This document shows positions 59,205-64,000 of a stretch of 64,000 nt of DNA, one piece after another. The DNA is from Glaciibacter superstes DSM 21135 (lineage in GTDB: Bacteria; Actinomycetota; Actinomycetes; Actinomycetales; Microbacteriaceae), in assembly GCF_000421145.1 (NCBI RefSeq), contig NZ_ATWH01000001.1:248001-312000 (forward strand). Direction: 5' to 3'. The notes beneath the pieces are model-generated. The model was not told the DNA's origin. It searched no databases and was given only the letters and a program-made list of their open reading frames with translations. The first letter of the stretch is position 1. Every line of letters starts with the position of its first letter. A program made the translations under genes and the position numbers.

Positions 59205-60125
59205 GTGAACAGGATCGCCGTGCTCGGAAGCGCCAACATGGACCTCGTCGTACGGCAGCCTCGCCTGCCCCAACCGGGAGAGACGATCTTCGGGTCGACC
59301 TTCACCACGGTGCCAGGTGGCAAGGGACTCAACCAGGCGGTGGCCGCGGCCAGGCTGGAGGGAACCGTGGATTTCCTCGGCGCGGTCGGAGGCGACGCCT
59401 ACGGAACCGAGCTCCGCGCGCTGATGGCGACCGAAGGCATCCGTACCGATGGTCTGGCGACGGCGGATGCCGCGCCGACCGGAACGGCGCATATTTCCGT
59501 CGTCGATTCCGGTGAGAATTCGATCGTTGTGGTGTCAGGCGCAAACGCGACCGTGACCTCCCTCAGCGAGGCGCAGCGGGAGACCATTGCCGCCTCAGCG
59601 TTCCTCGTCATGCAGTGTGAGCTGCCGGTATCTGTGCTGGTCGAAGGCATTGCTGCAGCAAAGGATGCCGGCACGTTCACCGTGCTGACGCCCGCACCGG
59701 TGATGCCGTTCCCCGACGGCTTTCTCGCATCGGTCGACCTGGTGGTTCCCAACCAGATCGAGGCGACCGAGCTGACAGGGGAAGACGATCCCGTCGCCGC
59801 CGCCGAACAGCTCAGCCGGGACGGCACCTGGGCGATCGTGACCCTCGGGTCGGAGGGATCCGTGGTCGCGCACGACGGCTCGGTTCTCGGACTGGCGCCT
59901 GCCAGGCCGGTCACAGCAGTGGACACCACGGCAGCGGGAGACACCTTCGTCGGGGCACTGGTAGCCAGGCTCGCCGCGAAGGACGCTCAGCCCGGAAAGC
60001 TCTCCGAAGCGGACATGATCGAGGCGGTGCGCTGGGCGACCGTGGCGTCATCCGTCGCCGTCACCCGCGCAGGGGCAACCAGCTCGATGCCGACGCTGGC
60101 CGAAGTCGAGGCGATTCTGGGCTGA
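59205..60125 (+). CDS. Ribokinase-type PfkB sugar kinase
   Basis: The product is 306 residues from a GTG at 59205, just after a GAGACT box (leaderless). The sugar-binding start VLGSANMDLVVRQPRLPQPGETIFGSTFTTVPGGKGLNQAVAAARLEG is ribokinase-like. VPNQIEATELTG and the ATP-site DTTAAGDTFVGALVARL near 240 follow, with AAGD rather than the usual GAGD at the anion hole. It most probably phosphorylates ribose or a related sugar. The start codon removes about 87 spurious residues of the longer frame. Confidence 0.88.
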   Translation: MNRIAVLGSANMDLVVRQPRLPQPGETIFGSTFTTVPGGKGLNQAVAAARLEGTVDFLGAVGGDAYGTELRALMATEGIRTDGLATADAAPTGTAHISVVDSGENSIVVVSGANATVTSLSEAQRETIAASAFLVMQCELPVSVLVEGIAAAKDAGTFTVLTPAPVMPFPDGFLASVDLVVPNQIEATELTGEDDPVAAAEQLSRDGTWAIVTLGSEGSVVAHDGSVLGLAPARPVTAVDTTAAGDTFVGALVARLAAKDAQPGKLSEADMIEAVRWATVASSVAVTRAGATSSMPTLAEVEAILG

Positions 60126-60169
60126 TCGGCCGGCCAGTCGGCCGGCGCGGTCGGCCGGTTGGCCTGGCG
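60126..60169. repeat. Three short direct repeats past the kinase stop
   Basis: tcggccgg occurs at 60126-60133, 60138-60145 and 60151-60158 between the convergent kinase and lipoprotein genes. Its self-complementary core (GGCC) can form hairpins, so the stretch may act as a bidirectional terminator. Confidence 0.4.
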
Positions 60170-60775
60170 TCACGCCACCGGCGCGTTGGCGACGACCTCG
60201 TCGACCCGGATGACATCGAACGCCGTGGCCCAGTAGCCGTCCAGGAACAGGTACTCGCGGGCCGCACTCTCCTGGCCGCTGGTGTCGCTGAGCAGCACAC
60301 CACCGTTGTGGTCGCTGATGGTGTATCCCTCTAGGGCCAGGCGGGCCTGCTGTTCCGCTGACTGTTCCGCGGTGATCGGAGAGTAGCCGAACAGCTCGCT
60401 CACTCGCGTTCCGTTCGTGACAGGGCAGAGCACGCCGCCATAGTCGGCGAAGAGAGCCAGCGAGTCGCCTTCGCCTCTGGTCTTGTCCACGTAGCCGTCG
60501 ATGCCCGCCTGGTCGGGGAGGCCGAAGGAGCCAGCGTCGAACTCGGCCAGACTTTCGGCGTTCAGGAGGCCGGCGCAGTCGAGGAGCAGGGCCGGTCCCG
60601 GTGCGAGCTCAGTAGTGGTGGGTTGCGGCGTGGCGGTCGGCGTTGGCCTCGGAGTCGCCTCCGCGGTGCGGGTCGGGGTCGGCGTGCCGTCGGTCAGCGG
60701 AGCCGCAGTGCAGCCGGCAACAATGACCGAGACGGACAGCGCAAGTGCGGTCGCGGCCGCAATTCGGAAGCTCAT
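60170..60775 (-). CDS. Lipoprotein of unknown function
   Basis: The product is 201 residues with a lipobox (signal LALSVSVIVAGC, Cys near 22), a Thr/Pro-rich linker, and a C-terminal domain of about 140 residues with two Cys (DCAGLL and LCPVTNG) that may form a disulphide. No family is recognised. It is expected to be anchored on the outer face of the membrane. Confidence 0.8.
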   Translation of the reverse strand: MSFRIAAATALALSVSVIVAGCTAAPLTDGTPTPTRTAEATPRPTPTATPQPTTTELAPGPALLLDCAGLLNAESLAEFDAGSFGLPDQAGIDGYVDKTRGEGDSLALFADYGGVLCPVTNGTRVSELFGYSPITAEQSAEQQARLALEGYTISDHNGGVLLSDTSGQESAAREYLFLDGYWATAFDVIRVDEVVANAPVA

Positions 60776-60882
60776 GGTTCACACCGTAGCGGCGCGCGCC
60801 GTACCAGCAGGTGACCACGCCCGCGCAACACTGATCGTGATGGAAACATGCGTTTGGCGCGCCGTAACGCCGCTCGCCGCGT

Positions 60883-61242
60883 TCAGAGAATCGGCAGCTG
60901 CGCGGCCAGATCGGCGCGCTGCCCTGAGGCATGAATACGCCCGGTTGCGAGTCCGTCTGCCCATGCGAGGGTGCCGGTCGCGAGGGCGAGCCAGGTGGCG
61001 GCATCCGTTTCGACCACGTTCGGAGGGGTGCCACGCGTGTGGCGCGGCCCTTCGATGCACTGCACGGCGCCGAACGGCGGCACCCGCACCTCGACGGTGT
61101 TGCCTTCGGCGCGCTCGGCGAGCAACTGCAGGGTGTAGCGAACGGCGACGGCACGGATGTCTCTGGACGCATTCTCGGGGCCGGTCGCCCATTCGCGCAC
61201 GGCGGCTGTTCCCGCCGCATCGTCGATTCTCGCTCGCGCCAT
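60883..61242 (-). CDS. Sterol carrier protein-like domain protein (SCP family)
   Basis: The product is 119 residues: REWATGPENASRDIRAVAVRYTLQLLAERAEGNTVEVRVPPFGAVQCIEGPRHTRGTPPNVVETDAATWLALATGTLAWADGLATGRIHASGQRADLAAQLPI is a bacterial SCP2-like domain that binds acyl chains. In mycobacteria a similar gene sits next to purF-purM-DUF3073. Here it lies a few kb away in the same purine neighbourhood. No catalytic role. Confidence 0.85.
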   Translation of the reverse strand: MARARIDDAAGTAAVREWATGPENASRDIRAVAVRYTLQLLAERAEGNTVEVRVPPFGAVQCIEGPRHTRGTPPNVVETDAATWLALATGTLAWADGLATGRIHASGQRADLAAQLPIL

Positions 61243-61295
61243 GGCACCAGTCTGCCCTCTCCGGCGGCCAGCATCTCGCGGTCGACCCGACCGTG

Positions 61296-61393
61296 CGTGG
61301 CTAACTCAGGAGATTGCGTATGCTGCCCCACTGCCGCAGCGAGATTCCGCGCCCCGCGCGCCGGAGTTCCCCGATTCTCCTGAATTAGCCACG
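61296..61393. mobile_element. MITE-like element, copy 2
   Basis: The ends cgtggctaactcaggaga (61296-61313) and tctcctgaattagccacg (61376-61393) are reverse complements over 18 bases with one mismatch. The outer 15 bases match the copy at 24739-24830. The interior is diverged, with patches resembling the reverse complement of the other copy. It lies between the divergent SCP-like gene and purD. Confidence 0.7.
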
Positions 61394-61496
61394 TGAATTG
61401 GCCACGCGGAGGCCGGAGTTGCACCGCACTGGGGTTGGATCGGTCGCTCACGCGCTGGCCGGGACGCGCGGAAGGCAGGCGACCGGCGGCATCCGG

Positions 61497-61502
61497 TAGC
61501 CT
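61497..61502 (+). promoter_or_regulatory. Candidate -10 (TAGCCT) of leaderless purD
   Basis: TAGCCT ends 6 bases before the GTG at 61509, the same spacing as TAGTCT before the DUF1697 ATG. There is no Shine-Dalgarno sequence between. Confidence 0.5.
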
Positions 61503-61508
61503 GAACCG

Positions 61509-62816
61509 GTGAGAATTCTGGTCCTCGGTTCCGGTGCCCGCGAGCACGCCATCGTCCTGGCGCTGCGGCGCGAACACGTGGGGCATGAGCTGTATGCCGC
61601 TCCAGGCAACGCCGGCATCGCCCAGGAGACCGAGCTCGTCACCCTCGACCCGGTCGACCCGGCCGCCGTGGCCGACTTTGCGATCCGGAACAACATCGAG
61701 CTCGTTGTCATCGGGCCAGAAGCGCCGCTCGTCGCGGGCGTCGCCGACGCTCTCCGCACCCGCGGCATCCCGGTATTCGGTCCTGGCAAGGCCGCCGCCG
61801 CACTCGAGGGATCGAAGACCTTCGCCAAGCGCATCATGGACGAGGCGGGCGTGCCAACCGGCCGCGCCGTGCGGTCCGGATCGCTCGCAGAGGTCGAGGC
61901 GGCCCTCGACGAGTTCGGCGCCCCATACGTGGTGAAGGCCGACGGTCTCGCCGCCGGCAAGGGCGTTCTCGTCACCGGCGAGCGCGACGCGGCGATCGCC
62001 CACGCCACACACTGGCTGCAGCACGGGAGCGTGCTGATCGAGGAATTCCTCGACGGTCAGGAAGTCTCGCTCTTCCTTCTCAGCGACGGCACCACGGTCA
62101 TCCCCCTCTCCCCAGCCCAGGACTACAAGCGCCTCGGCGACGGCGATACCGGCCCGAACACGGGAGGCATGGGCGCATACTCCCCCCTGCCCTGGCTCGA
62201 CGAACGCTTCGGCAGCGAGAGCGCGTTCGTCGACGAGGTCATCGAGACGATCGCCCTGCCGACCGTGCGCCGGCTTGCCGACGAAGACACCCCGTTCATC
62301 GGGCTGCTCTATTGCGGGCTCATCCTGACGGATACCGGCATCCGGGTGATCGAGTTCAACGCGCGTTTCGGAGACCCGGAGACTCAGGTCGTGCTGCCGA
62401 GACTGGTCACCCCACTGTCTGGACTTCTGCTGGCGGCGGCGAATGGAGAACTCGGCGGCGTCGCGCGTCCTCAGTTCTCGCGCGACGCATGCGTCACCGT
62501 GGTGTTGGCGAGCGAGAACTACCCGGATGCACCGATCACCGGGCGCCAAATCACCGGCCTGGCTGCCGCCGAGGCGGTGCCCGGCGTCACCATCGCCCAT
62601 GCCGCGACCGCGCATTCCAACGCAGTACACGCCGGCGCAGTACAGAACGCTGATGAGCTCGTCGCGACCGGCGGCCGGGTACTCAGCGTGGTGGCCACCG
62701 GCGCCGACTTCGGCGAGGCGCGCAGCCGCGCCTACGAGGCGTTGGCGCAGATCGGCCTCGAAGGCGGCCAGTTCCGCAGCGACATCGCCGCGCGCGTCGT
62801 GGAATCCACCCCGTGA
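61509..62816 (+). CDS. purD: Phosphoribosylamine-glycine ligase (GAR synthetase)
   Basis: The product is 435 residues from the GTG at 61509. It ligates glycine to phosphoribosylamine with ATP, purine step two. The N-domain motif GSGAREHAIVLAL, the ATP-grasp segment VVKADGLAAGKGVLVTGE near 142, EEFLDGQEVSLF near 180, TGPNTGGMGAYSP near 217 and FNARFGDPETQVVLPRL near 285 are complete. The 3' end overlaps the second 62-bp dispersed hairpin, whose first bases include the TGA stop. Confidence 0.96.
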   Translation: MRILVLGSGAREHAIVLALRREHVGHELYAAPGNAGIAQETELVTLDPVDPAAVADFAIRNNIELVVIGPEAPLVAGVADALRTRGIPVFGPGKAAAALEGSKTFAKRIMDEAGVPTGRAVRSGSLAEVEAALDEFGAPYVVKADGLAAGKGVLVTGERDAAIAHATHWLQHGSVLIEEFLDGQEVSLFLLSDGTTVIPLSPAQDYKRLGDGDTGPNTGGMGAYSPLPWLDERFGSESAFVDEVIETIALPTVRRLADEDTPFIGLLYCGLILTDTGIRVIEFNARFGDPETQVVLPRLVTPLSGLLLAAANGELGGVARPQFSRDACVTVVLASENYPDAPITGRQITGLAAAEAVPGVTIAHAATAHSNAVHAGAVQNADELVATGGRVLSVVATGADFGEARSRAYEALAQIGLEGGQFRSDIAARVVESTP

Positions 62817-62874
62817 GGTGCCAGCTTTCCCTTGTTGCGGCGGGGGCCAGGACTAGGCAAAGCTGTCCCCTCAC
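62813..62874. repeat. Dispersed 62-bp hairpin element, copy 2
   Basis: The ends gtgaggtgccagcttt and aaagctgtcccctcac pair at most positions. In reverse complement the element aligns along its whole length with 29094-29156, and its left 16 bases match that copy's right end exactly. It begins on the purD stop codon and ends 78 bases before purC, so it probably ends purD transcription. Confidence 0.75.
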
Positions 62875-62952
62875 GCGTCCTTTGCTGGGATAAGCGAGGA
62901 GGCATCGCAAGCCCCTGGCGTAGCGTGCGCCCAGTTGGGAGAGAATAAACCA

Positions 62953-63924
62953 GTGACCACTGACACCGATCCGATCCCCAGCGACGTCGACACCTCCGCC
63001 CCGTCCGTTCTTCCCGGTTGGCGCCATGTCTATGCGGGCAAGGTGCGCGATCTGTATGTGAACGACCAGCATCTGAACGGCACGCCCCGAACGGATGCCG
63101 CAGCCGGCCTGGCCACCAGCGACCGGGTTTTGGTCGTGGCCAGCGATCGCGTCAGTGCTTTCGACCAGGTGCTCGAGCCCGGCATTCCCGGCAAGGGTGA
63201 GCTGCTCACCACTCTGAGCCTCTGGTGGTTCGACCGGCTGGACACCGTGCCGAACCACCTCGCCGCCGATCACACACCGGCTGGCGGATCGCTCATTCCG
63301 GCGGCAGTGGCAGGACGCGCGATGCTGTGCAAGACGCTCGACATGTACCCCGTCGAATGCGTGGTGCGCGGATATCTGACCGGCTCCGGCTGGAAGGAAT
63401 ACCAGCAGAACCAGACGGTGTGCGGCATCCCGCTGCCGGCTGGCCTGCAGAACGGAGACCGGCTGCCTGAACCGATCTACACGCCCGCCTGGAAGGCGCC
63501 GATGGGTGAGCACGACGAGAATATCTCGTTCGAGCGCACCGTCGAGTTGGTCGGAGCGGATGCCGCAGGCCACCTCAGGGACCAGTCACTGTCGATCTTC
63601 GACACGGCTTCGTCGATCGCGGAACGTGCCGGGGTGATTCTGGCCGACACGAAGTTCGAGTTCGGTGCTGACCGGGTGACGGGCGAATTGACCCTCGCCG
63701 ACGAGGTGCTCACGAGCGACTCGAGCAGGTACTGGGACTCCGAGGCGTGGGCGACTGGCACCACCCCCGAAGAACGAATGGCGAGCTTCGACAAACAGAT
63801 CGTGCGCAACTGGCTGGCGGCCAACTGGGACCAGACGGGGGACGCACCGGTGTTGCCCGCCGCGATCGTGGAGCAGACGGCGGCGCGCTACCGCGAGCTG
63901 CTCGAGCGGCTCACCTCCGCCTGA
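62953..63924 (+). CDS. purC: SAICAR synthetase (phosphoribosylaminoimidazole-succinocarboxamide synthase)
   Basis: The product is 323 residues from the GTG at 62953. GGGAGAG lies 11-12 bases upstream, weak spacing. It adds aspartate to CAIR with ATP. Segments: YAGKVRDLY near 29, SDRVSAFDQVLEPGIPGKGELL near 66, VECVVRGYLTGSGWKEYQ near 134, PEPIYTPAWKAPMGEHDENISFE near 173 and EVLTSDSSRYWD near 253. It lies downstream of purD; a hairpin between them argues for separate promoters. Confidence 0.95.
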   Translation: MTTDTDPIPSDVDTSAPSVLPGWRHVYAGKVRDLYVNDQHLNGTPRTDAAAGLATSDRVLVVASDRVSAFDQVLEPGIPGKGELLTTLSLWWFDRLDTVPNHLAADHTPAGGSLIPAAVAGRAMLCKTLDMYPVECVVRGYLTGSGWKEYQQNQTVCGIPLPAGLQNGDRLPEPIYTPAWKAPMGEHDENISFERTVELVGADAAGHLRDQSLSIFDTASSIAERAGVILADTKFEFGADRVTGELTLADEVLTSDSSRYWDSEAWATGTTPEERMASFDKQIVRNWLAANWDQTGDAPVLPAAIVEQTAARYRELLERLTSA

Positions 63925-63972
63925 GGCTCGGCATCGCGGGGCACCCCGCCGCGGCCGGGCCGGCACCGCACC

Positions 63973-64000
63973 GAGAATCGCCACTCGCGCCCACAATCGC
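63973..64000 (+). repeat. ATCGCC-type dispersed repeat, cut by the window edge
   Basis: gagaatcgccactcgcgcc is followed at once by acaatcgc, the start of another unit, at the window end. Matches the copies near 48.8 and 49.15 kb. Confidence 0.55.

Noticed and set aside
60609..62630. 673-residue minus-strand frame opposite purD and the SCP-like gene
   Set aside because: Runs through several real genes on both strands; composition and context are those of a shadow.
1..64000. tRNA, rRNA, or complete insertion sequence with transposase
   Set aside because: None recognised on either strand; only short non-coding repeats were found.

Overview
The window looks like chromosomal DNA of a high-GC actinobacterium, most likely a member of the Microbacteriaceae. 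The evidence is strong G/C bias at third codon positions, many GTG starts, several apparently leaderless genes, an FdxA-type 7Fe ferredoxin next to ctaD, the DUF3073/purM/purF/SCP-like gene set typical of Actinobacteria, and the very frequent words GGATGC and GCATCC. I found no rRNA, tRNA or CRISPR array. The left end cuts a gene and the right end cuts a repeat.

Layout. 1-9.9 kb: acyl-CoA oxidase (cut), DUF1697, recQ, a copper module (His-rich membrane protein, YcnI, CopC) with a three-unit direct repeat in its leader, a bifunctional-nuclease-fold protein, a WYL regulator divergent from a VOC gene, a YdeI-like gene and a toroid protein. 10-12.8 kb: a compact four-gene operon (HTH protein, membrane protein, ABC ATPase, ABC permease). 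13-17.6 kb: a DEAD-box RNA helicase with a repetitive disordered N-terminus, then fdxA, a tiny coupled ORF and an orphan ctaD. 17.7-29.0 kb: two hydrolases and a histidine-utilisation region (iclR, cupin, hutH, hutU, hutI, hutG) interrupted by a secreted M23 peptidase.

29.1-48.4 kb: NUDIX hydrolase coupled to an RND-type transporter, a frameshifted gene plus a PIN-domain remnant, a MazF/ribbon-helix-helix toxin-antitoxin pair, a large surface protein, a BASS transporter, dodecin, a MocR/YczE divergent pair, a TipA-like MerR regulator, a DUF4097/PadR operon, an OhrR-like regulator, a KimA-like transporter, a CrcB pair and a flavoprotein. 48.5-55.7 kb: between DUF3073 and purM, which face each other and are neighbours in other Actinobacteria, lies about 6.9 kb of probable insert (GldA, IclR, PEBP, GMC oxidoreductase with its small subunit, Zn alcohol dehydrogenase). 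It is flanked by an intact DUF2442 gene on one side and a decayed DUF2442 copy on the other. 55.7-64 kb: purine synthesis genes purM, purF, purD and purC with a membrane protein, a PfkB kinase, a lipoprotein and an SCP-like protein.

How it works together. The clearest regulatory unit is hut. An 18-bp imperfect palindrome recurs upstream of iclR, hutH and hutU, and a weaker match lies upstream of hutG. For hutH, hutU and hutG its near edge is exactly 54 bp from the chosen start codon. This suggests one IclR-type regulon converting histidine to glutamate. Three families of short dispersed inverted or direct repeats, at least two of them hairpin-forming, lie between genes across the window.
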